Shown here piece after piece: positions 53,379 through 63,000 of a stretch of DNA of 64,000 bases. The translations under genes were made by a program, and so were the position numbers. Positions within the stretch are counted from its first letter, which is position 1; the number at the start of each line of letters is the position of its first letter. This stretch comes from Anaerotignum faecicola (GTDB taxonomy: Bacteria > Bacillota > Clostridia > Lachnospirales > Anaerotignaceae): assembly GCF_003865035.1 (NCBI RefSeq), contig NZ_BHVZ01000004.1:62001-126000 (forward strand). The letters run 5' to 3'. The notes under the pieces were generated by a model, which ran no database searches, had not been told where the DNA came from, and saw only the letters and a list, made by a program, of their open reading frames with translations.

Positions 53379-54998
53379 TTAATATTCCGGAAGCATCTTC
53401 TCAACTATAATTCCAGATTTGAATACTACCTCTATCTTTCTTGCATTCACCACGTTGATATTCTGAATCAGCTGCCGCACCAATTTATCGTCATATTCTG
53501 TCAGTACGCAGTTTGTTTTGTCCAGAAAACGCCCGATATCTTCCATCTCTCTGCTTTTCTCGCCTCTGCTAGCTGCTTTGATCTGCTTTATTTCCAGTGC
53601 TTCTATCTGTGCTGTGATCGCCTGACAGCATTCCTCAAATGCGGTTTTATCGCCGTTCTGCTTGGCTTGCTGCTGTATCAGTTCCGCCATAGCTTTCTGC
53701 AAGTTTTTCTTTTCTTCAGCATATTCGGAATCCTCTGTGTCATGCGTCAAGGCTGTGACTACATTTTTTCTGAATGTCTGGACGAAGTCACCTTTGTTTT
53801 CAAGAACCTGATTGATAGCATGTAATACTGCTCTATGTAATACATTTTCCTCTATAGTCGGGGATTCCTTGCAGTATCTTGTCCCATTTCTCAGCCTGTT
53901 TTCGCATCTCCACACCGCTTTCTTTTCCCCATACTTAGACCAGATTTGTCTGCGGTACTCACATCCGCACTCTTTGCAAATGGTAATTTTCGACAAAGCG
54001 TATTTTCCACTATGCTTGCCCTTTGATTCTGTTTTCAGTTTACTGGACTTCTTATATATATTGGCTCGCTGATGCAGTTTTTCCTGCACTTTATAGAATA
54101 CTTCCCTTGGAATAATTGCTTCATAGGTATTTTCCACATAATATTTTTGAAGTTCCCCTTGATTCTCTTTTCGTGTTTTGGTCAAATAATCTATTGTGAA
54201 AGTTTTTTGTGCCATGGCGTCACCGATATACTTTTCATTAATCAGGATTGTACGGATTGAATTCACATTCCATTCTGTATTGCCCCTTATGGTTTTAATA
54301 CCCTTTTCTTTCAGTATGCGAGCGATACTGTTCAGGCTTTCCCCCTCCAGATATTTTCCGTAAATCAATCGTACCACTTCTGCTTCTTCTGGAATGATAT
54401 ACAGCTGTCCATCTGTGCTTTTGCCATATCCAAACATTCTTCTGACCAGCATCTCTCCTTTTTCATATTTTCGTTTTAAGCCCCATTTCACATTTTCGCT
54501 GATATTTCGACTTTCTTCCTGTGCCTGACTGCTGAGTATGGTGATCAGAAGTTCTCCTGTGGATTCCAGTGTGTTGATATGCTCTTTCTCGAAGTAGATA
54601 GCGATATTTCGTTCTTTCAGCTTTCGGATACAGGACAGACAGTCAACTGTATTTCTGGCAAATCGGCTAATGGATTTTGTCAGAATCAGGTCGATATCTC
54701 CATCTTTTTGCAAGCATCTTTCCATCATGGCATTGAAGTTGTCCCTTTTTTTCATATCCGTTCCTGAGATGCCGTCATCCGCATAAATACCTGCTAACTG
54801 CCAACTGGGGTTTTCTGTAATCAGCTTAGTGAAATATGCCACCTGCGCTTCATAACTGGTTTCCTAGTCCTCCTGTGCGGTACTGACTCTGCAATAGGCG
54901 GCAACATTGATTTTTTTTACTTTCTTTTTCTTTTCTGTATTCATATTAGCTTTGGGCGGAATTATTTTGATTTTTCGATCAGTCGCTGTGCTATTCAT
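53379..54998 (-). pseudogene. Large serine recombinase interrupted by an amber codon
   Basis: A complete 539-codon gene can be read from ATG 54998, except that codon 45 is TAG (54864-54866). The text around it, CRVSTAQED-stop-ETSYEAQV, shows Gln (CAG) as the likely original. The catalytic Ser is in YCRVST. The rest carries the resolvase core (LTKSISRFARNTVD), recombinase domain, zinc ribbon (CKECGCEYRRQIW) and coiled coil. The downstream frame could start at a GTG at 54842 but would lack the Ser. It would be the integrase of an integrative element. Confidence 0.8.
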
Positions 54999-55052
54999 AA
55001 TATACTTCCTTTCTTTTTATGCTATTTTTTCTTCCATACTCTTTACACCGTT

Positions 55053-55919
55053 TTATGGCAGCATTTCTGTTACATTCACTCCGTTTTTCAGTGTGAACAT
55101 CACTCTGCCATCTTTGTATATGGTAATTGTTTGGGTTATAAATTCGAATAAGTCTTTGTCGAATGTTTTTTCTTCTGTCTGCTCTTTATGCTGCTGAAGC
55201 AAGTCTAAAATTTTATTTGTATAGTATTCTGCTCCGCCATCATCGGAGTCTTCATACTGTAACGATGCTCTTTTATATATCAGCTCCAGCAATTCGTCTA
55301 TGTTATGACTGCTGTCGTTTTTCAGAAGCTCTATTTCATGCTCTACTGCCTGTAAACGGATATTTCTTTTGAATTTATGTATCGTAATTTTTCTAATCTT
55401 TTCCGGATGGTTTTTCATTTTAGTTACTGCCTGCATAAATAATTCTTTGATTTGGGCTTCCTGTATATGCTGATTTCTGCAGTGTACCCTGCCTTTTACA
55501 ATTCGTTTACTGCAATCCCATATCTGTTTATCTCCATGCTTGTAGCAGTGATATTCACTGCCACATTCTCCGCATTTCATTTTATCACCCAGAAGGAAGT
55601 ATTCTTTATAATAGATATAGGACTGTTCCTTGCCTATTGCTTTGCGTCTTTCCTTTTTCATTTGCTGTACCGCTTCAAATAATTCCGGTTCTATAATCTT
55701 TGGGAAGTTCTCATCCCCCATATACCTTTTGTCGCTGAGCATATCATTGAGCTTTACTCGATTGATTTCCAGTCCCTCAATATGGGCTTTTAGCCTTGAT
55801 ACTGAAATGCCGCTGTTATATACATTGAATATCTCCTGCACAAATCTACTTTGTTCCTTATCTGCCTGCAATATGCCATTTTTAAATTGATAGCCGTATA
55901 CTGTTACTTTTCTTCCCAT
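55053..55919 (-). CDS. Recombinase-family protein lacking the catalytic domain
   Basis: 288 residues with a good AAGGAA ribosome binding site. It contains only the recombinase domain, zinc ribbon (KCGECGSEYHCYKHGDKQIWDC) and C-terminal part (FITQTITIYKDGRVMF). No resolvase catalytic domain precedes it. Trios of two full recombinases and one such short protein occur in some clostridial integrative elements, where the short one may help DNA binding. It lies 3 bases from the previous recombinase's end. Confidence 0.75.
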   Translation of the reverse strand: MGRKVTVYGYQFKNGILQADKEQSRFVQEIFNVYNSGISVSRLKAHIEGLEINRVKLNDMLSDKRYMGDENFPKIIEPELFEAVQQMKKERRKAIGKEQSYIYYKEYFLLGDKMKCGECGSEYHCYKHGDKQIWDCSKRIVKGRVHCRNQHIQEAQIKELFMQAVTKMKNHPEKIRKITIHKFKRNIRLQAVEHEIELLKNDSSHNIDELLELIYKRASLQYEDSDDGGAEYYTNKILDLLQQHKEQTEEKTFDKDLFEFITQTITIYKDGRVMFTLKNGVNVTEMLP

Positions 55920-55921
55920 AT

Positions 55922-57487
55922 TTATTTCCTTCTTTCTGTTAGCTTTAATCCGTTTGTCAGTTCAAATACTAACTCGTTGGGATTTACAATAATCTTTTTT
56001 ACGATTGCTTGGAATAATGTCTTGTCATATACTTCCAGATATTGCGGTCCTTTTTTGAACTGCTTAATCAGTTCCTTTGTCTGTATCAATTCTTTTCTCT
56101 GTCTAGATTTCTGAAGATATTGCTCCTTTGCTCTCTGATACTCTTTTAGGTTTTTGCTGATCATATTTTGCTGTTCCATATAAAAAGCAGAGTCGATCAT
56201 CTCTCCACTTGCCAAGTGGTTGAGAATCTCTCTCTGCTTTTTCTGTTCTTGTATTCGTTTGTCTAATTGTTCCAACTGCTTCTGTATCATGGGTGTTGCA
56301 TTTAGCTGCTCCAGCTCGTTCACCAATGGTACCAGTATATCATCACAGTGGCTTGAAAGTTTGTTCCACATGATGATAAAGGCTTGTTCTAACTGACTTT
56401 CTTTTATTATGTCATTCTCACAAAGTTCTTTTGTCTGTATGCGTCTGGCACAGCTCCAAGTAATATTGATCTTACCTGTTCTTTCTTTTCTCTCCCGACG
56501 ATTGTATGAGGAACCGCAGATGCCACAGATAACTTTTCCTTTAAACTCTGAAGGTTCTTCCGACTGTTCTTCTTTGCCGGTTTTTTTACTTTTGCCTTTT
56601 GTTTCAGCATTCGCTGAACGGCTTCATACTCCTCATGGGTTACGATTGGTTCATGATCATTCTCAATAAGCACCTGACGATATTCCCCATTATTTTTTCT
56701 TCTTACGAATGGTACAATGTCCTCACTGTATGTTTTCTGAAGAAGCAAGTCACCTGTGTTGATGTTGTTTTTCAGAATGATATAAATGGCTCCGCCTAAC
56801 CATGCCGCCTTTCCTGTTTTTGTTGGTATCCTCTGTTCGTTCAGGCTTTTGGCAATCCGCCATATTCCATTCCCCTCCAGATATTCGTCGAATATAAATC
56901 TCACGACAGCTGCTTGCTTCTGGTTCAGCTCAAGCAATCCGTTTGTATTTGTACAGTAGCCATATGCCGGATTAGGCAATATGTATGTACCATTCATAAA
57001 TCTTTTTTGTATGCTCCATTTCTGGTTTGATGAAATGCTTTCCGATTCCGCCTGTGCCACAGAGGAATAAATGGATATCAGAAATTCACTTTTTTTCAGA
57101 AAGTGTATGAATATTTTCTTTTTCGAAATACACATCTATTTACTTTTTCTTAAGCTCTCTGACAATCTTAATGCATTCTACTGTGTTTCTGGCAAATCTG
57201 CTGATTGATTTGGTACAGATAATATCAATCTCCCCTGCTTCACAGTCTTCCAACATACGCATAAAATCCGTTCTGCCTTTTTTCTTTGTACCGCTTTTGA
57301 CGTAGTCGGCATATATTCCTATGAAGCTCCAGCCTACCTTGCTTCGGATCATATTTTCGTAATACTCAAGCTGAGATTCATAAGAGCCTTTCTGGTGAGG
57401 AATATTTGTGCTGACTCTGCAGTAAGCACAAACATTTTTCATCATCGGTTCTTCATTTATGTCTGTTGTTTTTGCTGTATCATTCAT
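55922..57487 (-). pseudogene. Large serine recombinase with one stop and two frameshifts
   Basis: It starts at ATG 57487, behind AAGGAGG. The catalytic Ser (YCRVST) and LTKSISRFARNTVE-like core are in the first frame, which hits TAA at 57140-57142. The same frame would continue IDVYFEKENIHT. A run of seven A residues (57090-57096) then shifts the frame to SEFLISIYSSVAQAESESIS. A second A7 run (56581-56587) shifts it again to EFKGKVICGICGSSYN and on to the end at 55922. Each join restores the recombinase family text, so it was once one gene of about 520 codons. Confidence 0.75.
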
Positions 57488-57504
57488 GTTTATGCCTCCT
57501 TTTT

Positions 57505-57708
57505 TCAAGCAAAGGATACCTGCTTTTCAGTGACACATCTACTATTTTTTTCATAAAGTTTGGCTTCTGCCGGCTGGAAGGTTTGCAAGTTCAAACTGTT
57601 CATCTGATTATATTCTTCTTCTGTGATCAGATTTCGAAAGAGCATTCTTGTCAATAACTCCTTGGAAAGCTGGTATCTGATTTCATTTTGCATCTGATCT
57701 TTTGACAT
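57505..57708 (-). CDS. Small SHOCT-like protein ahead of recombinases
   Basis: 67 residues. The N-terminal ~40 residues (EIRYQLSKELLTRMLFRNLITEEEYNQM) have the short SHOCT-like helix pair frequently encoded directly before the recombinases of clostridial elements. It overlaps the recombinase region and shares its promoter. It may act as a recombination directionality helper, which is inferred only from position. Confidence 0.6.
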   Translation of the reverse strand: MSKDQMQNEIRYQLSKELLTRMLFRNLITEEEYNQMNSLNLQTFQPAEAKLYEKNSRCVTEKQVSFA

Positions 57709-57794
57709 ATAATTTTTTCCCCCCTTAATGACTATTTTCCTATTTATGACCTTTCATCAAAGAGTCACTCTTTCTCTGATGAAAAGTCACAAAT

Positions 57795-57818
57795 GTGTGC
57801 CGCTTAAAAACGGCACAC
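57795..57818. other. Perfect hairpin upstream of recombinase operon
   Basis: GTGTGCCG, an 8-base loop and CGGCACAC. It lies in a ~470-base gene-free stretch (57709-58176), otherwise without recognisable genes or motifs. The position next to large serine recombinases is where an attachment site or promoter region of an integrative element would be. Confidence 0.35.
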
Positions 57819-58176
57819 TATTCTGACTTAAATTTGCCGTATTTGACACTACTTCCCGGACATTAGGCAGCAATATAAACTGTGCTTGGCTGCACACATA
57901 GGCTTTTCACCTCCCCCGTCATGCGGGCTGCCGTCCTTGCGATGTCTGGGACTCGGCAGAAGTATCATTGTGGCTCTGCTTCGGTCGTGGCATTTGATCT
58001 TGCCAAAAGATCAATCCCATACAGCAAAATCGCTCGAATTATGTATTACAGACAAACGAACCACCCTCAAAAATATGTTTATTTCACGTTCTGTTGTAAC
58101 GAATCGTCATGGCGCACTGCATGGTACTGCTTGTCCCTTTCGGGCAAAACAGAGTAACGTATTTATATTGCTGGGT

Positions 58177-58525
58177 ATGTATTTTTCAATGTGCAACGAA
58201 GGGAAGAAAATACCCCTCACTTATAAGCCGAAAATACATACCCCTTAACAACCAATTTTTTAAAATTTGTGCAATTTTTTTTGATTTTTTCAGAATCTTA
58301 TTTTGTGTTTATTGGTTTGTCTGTTATATTGCTCTAATTTTTGTTTTTGGGTAGGCATTTTCAATGCAAAACTGAAGGGAGGAAAAATAACCCTCACTTA
58401 TAAGCCGAAAATACATACCCCTTAACAACCAATTTTGAAAATTTTGTGCAATTTTTTTAATTTTTTTCAAAATCCTTTTTTATTTCTATCGGTTACCTGC
58501 TGTATTGCTTTCATTTTATTTTTGT
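58177..58525. repeat. Two tandem copies of a ~177-bp unit with internal palindromes
   Basis: Unit 1 begins about 58177 and unit 2 about 58354. A 46-base stretch is identical in both (58214-58259 and 58391-58436). In unit 1 a GGGTATGTATTTT arm pairs with AAAATACATACCCC about 45 bases further on. The TTAACAACCAA word recurs a third time at the end near 58527. The function is unknown; iteron-like origin, attachment region or terminator array are possible. Confidence 0.6.
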
Positions 58526-58957
58526 TTAACAACCAAACTTAAGAATTTTTTCAATTATAGTCTTTAAACTATTAAAAACCCTTTTTTTGTTTTTATGGAT
58601 TGCTTGCTGTGTAACATTCGCTACCTTTGCAATTTCTATCTCCGTAGTTCCTTTTGCTATCCCTTCACATATATGATATTTGTCATCTATCTGAGCAACA
58701 TATGACCAAATATCTGACGCTATTACTGTCCTTATGGCTTCTTCTTCAACATTCACTGTGCTATCCATAATGTAATCAATTCCTCTGGTATCTTCAGTGT
58801 CCCAGCTATCATAGTATAAAAGACCATGGGCTTTATCTTTTTCTACCATATACTTTTCTTTGCATTCCATCTCATAATAAGCTATGTATATTTCATCAGT
58901 TACTTCTACCAATGCGCCTTTGATTTTTATAAAATATTTCTTTCCATCATTGTTCAT
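58526..58957 (-). CDS. Small sigma-factor-like HTH protein of conjugative element
   Basis: 143 residues. The N-terminal KIKGALVEVTDEIYIAYYEMECKEKYM and later YDSWDTEDT segments match the small sigma-70-like proteins encoded in Tn916/Tn1549-type elements. Region 4-like HTH: TEIEIAKVANVTQQAIHKNKKRVFNSL. There is no region 2. It probably regulates element genes. The start is behind GGAGGAAT. Confidence 0.7.
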   Translation of the reverse strand: MNNDGKKYFIKIKGALVEVTDEIYIAYYEMECKEKYMVEKDKAHGLLYYDSWDTEDTRGIDYIMDSTVNVEEEAIRTVIASDIWSYVAQIDDKYHICEGIAKGTTEIEIAKVANVTQQAIHKNKKRVFNSLKTIIEKILKFGC

Positions 58958-59413
58958 AGTTATTCCTCCGATTCAAATTTGTTTTTTCATGGCAAATTCA
59001 AGTCAGAGGCTGGTGGTGATCGGCACCTTTTTACGCAACAAAAAAAGCAAATCTCGGACTGAGATTTGCTTTTCGGCATAGTTATTTTATATATACAATT
59101 GAAAATATCAAATATTTGATGCTGAATGGCTTTTTTCACACAATATATTTAAAAATCGTGTCTTTTTTATTGACTATAGTCCATATCCATATACCATTTC
59201 TGTTAATCTCCTGTTTCTTCATGAAATTCAAGAACTAAAAAAACGCTGTCTTAAATCCAGCGTATCATAAAAATATATATCCATATTTCTTATTACATAA
59301 TAATCCCTCGGTTTTTTGATAAACAGCTTATTTTCTTCTTTCAATCTATGAATCCTTTTATTAAAAAAGCGGTACTCAGACCATTCTAAGTACCACTAAT
59401 TATCAAAACTATA
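58958..59413. other. Gene-free stretch between sigma-like and hypothetical genes
   Basis: About 455 bases without a gene. It includes the hairpin at 59041-59073, an AAAAACGCTG/CAGCG small stem near 59241-59263 and a GGTACT-AGA/TCT-AGTACC stem (about 59371-59394) right after the next gene's stop on the minus strand. No promoter can be called with confidence. Confidence 0.4.
59041..59073 (-). terminator. Perfect A/T-flanked hairpin
   Basis: AAAAAAGCAAATCTC and GAGATTTGCTTTT make a 13-bp stem with a 5-base loop. It could terminate transcription on either strand and isolates the sigma-like gene from sequences to its right. Confidence 0.65.
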
Positions 59414-59914
59414 TCAGTCAAGCTCCCACTTATACTGTGTATAGGGGCATCCGACATGCTTCAGATCCCTCTGTATCATTTCTGCAAGATGATGAAACAT
59501 ATCCTTGGTTGCTGCAATCGCCGCAGGCTCCAGTTTATACACGACACTGTCATATACAAAATCAATATAGGCATACCCAATATTAGCCTTATTCTGGAAC
59601 TCATTTCTGATTTTATTGATTTCATCGCTCCATTTTCTCAGAAGCTCACGAACCGCATGCGGCATTTCACTGCCTTCGGAAATAATATTGTTCGGTCTGA
59701 TCCATTCATCCCATTTCACCCAGATTTCCTGATTCCTGCCATCATTGCTTTTCAGCATATATAACTTGCAATTGTTTTCTTTTCCAAAATGTGTATCCAT
59801 AGCACCCTCACCGATTCTGTATTCTTTCAGCATTACACCACTCAGAAAAAATAATCTTAACCAAGCGCATAACTCATCAGTTATCATTGTATCAGGTACA
59901 ACGCCTGCTCGCAA
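59414..59914 (-). CDS. Hypothetical protein, possibly N-terminally truncated
   Basis: Up to 166 residues. The start is unclear: the frame opens with TTG 59914 directly after an in-frame stop, and the first ATG is 59887; neither has a ribosome binding site. A Trp-rich middle (EIWVKWDEWIRPNN) and amphipathic helices are visible; no family is recognised. The last codons (YKWELD) share a nucleotide word with a site at 37453-37477. It lies downstream of the Cna-B gene on the same strand. Confidence 0.45.
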   Translation of the reverse strand: MRAGVVPDTMITDELCAWLRLFFLSGVMLKEYRIGEGAMDTHFGKENNCKLYMLKSNDGRNQEIWVKWDEWIRPNNIISEGSEMPHAVRELLRKWSDEINKIRNEFQNKANIGYAYIDFVYDSVVYKLEPAAIAATKDMFHHLAEMIQRDLKHVGCPYTQYKWELD

Positions 59915-59994
59915 TCATATTTTCTTTAGCACTGTTTATTCACCGGATACTATTCTGCTATAGAATGTTTTCACAACATCATTCAATAAAAAAA

Positions 59995-60025
59995 GAGGCA
60001 CTCAGAATCCACTTCCAAGTGCCTC
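59995..60025 (-). terminator. Terminator of the Cna-B surface protein gene
   Basis: GAGGCACT (59995-60002) and AGTGCCTC (60018-60025) pair, and the minus strand continues with TTTTTTTATT. It sits 47 bases after the LPKTGY stop. Confidence 0.7.
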
Positions 60026-60071
60026 ATCATTTACCCTACAGATGATATACTCTCATACAGTCGGTAGCCTA

Positions 60072-63000
60072 TCAATATCCTGTTTTCGGCAGTTTCCCTC
60101 TGCTTGCCACAGGTGCATAAATCTTCGTTGTATAGGAATCCTCCGCCTTTACTTTCTGCATTTCGTACATCCCACCTACCTCTACTCTATTCGTAAACTG
60201 ATACCCGTTCGGCAGATTCTGATATGTTTTACAATAGATAAAAGGACGTTCTACTTCGCAGAAGCCAACGTCCACCGTACCAAATTCGTATTTAATATCA
60301 GTGATATATTCCCCTGCCATTAGACCCTTTGTGCAGTCAATTTCATAGACCTTATTGGTAAACAGGTTATCCCGCAATACCTTAAAGCTGCCTGTTTTAT
60401 TCGTCTTATAATAGATGGTATAGTTCAGGTTCTGATTGAATGTACCGGTAAACAGCCTTGTAATATACGCCGCATCCGCAGGCAGGCTTTCATGCAGATA
60501 GAAGTTCTCCAAAGGTACCAGAGATTTGTTCTGGATATGATAGAGATCATATCTGATTACACTTCCGCCCATTGTCTCCTGATAGCCGCTTTTTTCCACA
60601 TGCGTCTGCAAAGCCGTGCTTTTATTTTCTCTTTCAATCTCTACGATTTCTCCATCCTTCCTGATTTCAAAAGAAATCATTTCATCACTTAAAAGGAAAT
60701 ACAGCGGACTGGTTGTTTCCTTCATGGTATACTTACCATATCTCAGCCAATCGGATTCCGCAAAGCCTTTACTGTCTGTTCTTAGAACAGTAACCTTCTT
60801 CCCGTCAGAATCATAAACCGTAAATTTTGCATCCTTTAAGCCATCCCCTTTTAAATGACCGGTGATAGCATTATTATCCGCAGCAGTTTTATGGATCTGT
60901 ACTTTTCCTTGAATCGGCTTATTTTCCAGCTCTACATAGGTTGTCTTCCCCCATTTTGTTTTTACTGTCTGTAAGCCCTTTGTCACAACATAACCTTCAT
61001 TTTCCTTTTCTTCGATATAGTAGGTAGCATCACCAAGGAACATCTTATCCAGATGAATTTCCCCCTTACTGTCGGTGATATATGTGCCGATGGATTCCTT
61101 ATTCTTATCGAAGAGCTCAAACTTTACGCCGGAAATAGGGTCTCCCGTTTCCGCATCTGTTTTTTCAATCCGGATAGAAGCCAGAGGGTAGTTCTCCCAT
61201 TCAATGAGTTGGTCATCGCCCCAATCCAACGCAACTTTTCTTACATTGGTATCCAGTGCATAGCCTTTTAGGGTATTGGTTTCTCTGATGAGATAGGTGC
61301 CGGCGGGGAGCTTATATTCCAGATTGATTTCACCCTGTCTATTGGTGTAATGCTTTCCATAGGTCTTGCCGTCCTCACGCACAATGGTAAATTCCACATT
61401 TTCCATTGGCTTTCCTGTGACACTGTCAGTTTTGGAGATACGAAGTGTCGCATTCTTATCGTTTTCAAATTTCACCATAGAGGGTGCATCGCTCTTTACC
61501 TGTACGTTCTTGCTGACTGCGGTATCAAGGCAATAGCCTTCGGGTGCCGCTGTTTCCTTTACCACATACCAATCGGGTTTCAGATCCGGAATGGTGATTC
61601 TGCCGTCTGCGGCAGTGATATATTCACCAATATAGGTGCCGTCAATTTTTCTTACCTCAAACTTTGCACCCTCCAGCGGCTTCTGTGTTTTTCGGTCTAC
61701 CTTCTGAATGATAAGGCTGTTATGCGGCTGATTGAAAAATTCCAGAGAATAAACTCTGCCTTTTTCGATATAAATCGTCTTTGCGGTATTATCAAGAAGA
61801 TACCCCTCCTTTGCCTTTACCTCCTGTACGATATAGCCGCCAATCAGCTTTGGAATATAAATACTGCCTGTTTCATCAGTGCGATATTCACCATTGGATT
61901 CACCGACTACTGCACCTTTGATGTCTGTTATCTTAAAGATAACATCACTCAGCGGTTCTTTTGTCACAGCATCCATCTTTTTAATCAGCAGACCGCCTAA
62001 CGGCGCATTTGTAAATTCAACAGTAACAACTGCATTATCATCTTTCAGCGTCACTGTTTTCAGCGTATCATCTAAAATATGGTCGCTGTCAGTAGATACC
62101 TCTGCCACGGAATACACACCGGGTTTTAAGCCTGCAACAGTAATCGTACCATTTTTCGATGTTGTATAAGTCCCGATTACGGTACCCTCTGTTCCCGTAG
62201 CACCGCTTAAATATCTTACCTCAAAACGAATACCGGATAAAGCTGCTCCTGTTTCTGCATCTATCTTTTTAATGATAATGGCAGACTGTGGGCTATTTTC
62301 AAAGATAATCTCTTTATCCTCGCCTGCTTTCAGGAATACCTCCATAGATTCTGTTTTTCTCTCATAGCCTGCAGGAGCCTGTTTTTCTATAATACGATAC
62401 CAGCCGCTATCTGCCTGCTGCAGTTGGAACTGTCCGTTGCTGTCTGAGGTATATTCACCGACCTTTACTACCTCTCCGCTAAGAGAATCATTTACCGCCT
62501 TCAGCACCTCAAACCTTGCATTCTTTAAGGGCTCTTTGGTAATGGAGTCTACTTTATGGACTGTTAATGTTGCTTTTTTCGTATTTTCAAATACAGCTGT
62601 AAAATCCTGCCCGACAACAAGATTTACTACACGTTCTTCATTGCCGCTCTCGTAAGCATTCGGTGCTTTTACTTCACAGATTTTATATGCACCGGGTGTC
62701 AGACCTTTCAGCAAAATTTTACCGTCAGTATCCGTTGTAAAGGGACTGCCGGATACAAAGCCTTTATCAGGCTCCTGCAATTTTTCTACGGTAAACATTG
62801 CACCGGATAATGCAGCACCGGTCTGACTGTCTCGTTTGATAATCGTAAGGTTAGGTGCTCTATGATTCTGAATTGCTACAGTGCCGGGCTTTCCGCTTTC
62901 TGCATAAACCTCATACACCTGCTCTAAAGGAAGATAGCCCTTTGCAGGCGTAACTTCCGTTACCTCATACCAGCCTTCTTCTACATCTGACAGCGTAATG

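Noticed and set aside
57886..58248. Plus-strand frame of 120 codons next to the tandem repeat
   Set aside because: Several overlapping frames of equal quality exist here; no ribosome binding site, no domain, and the end runs into the non-coding repeat.
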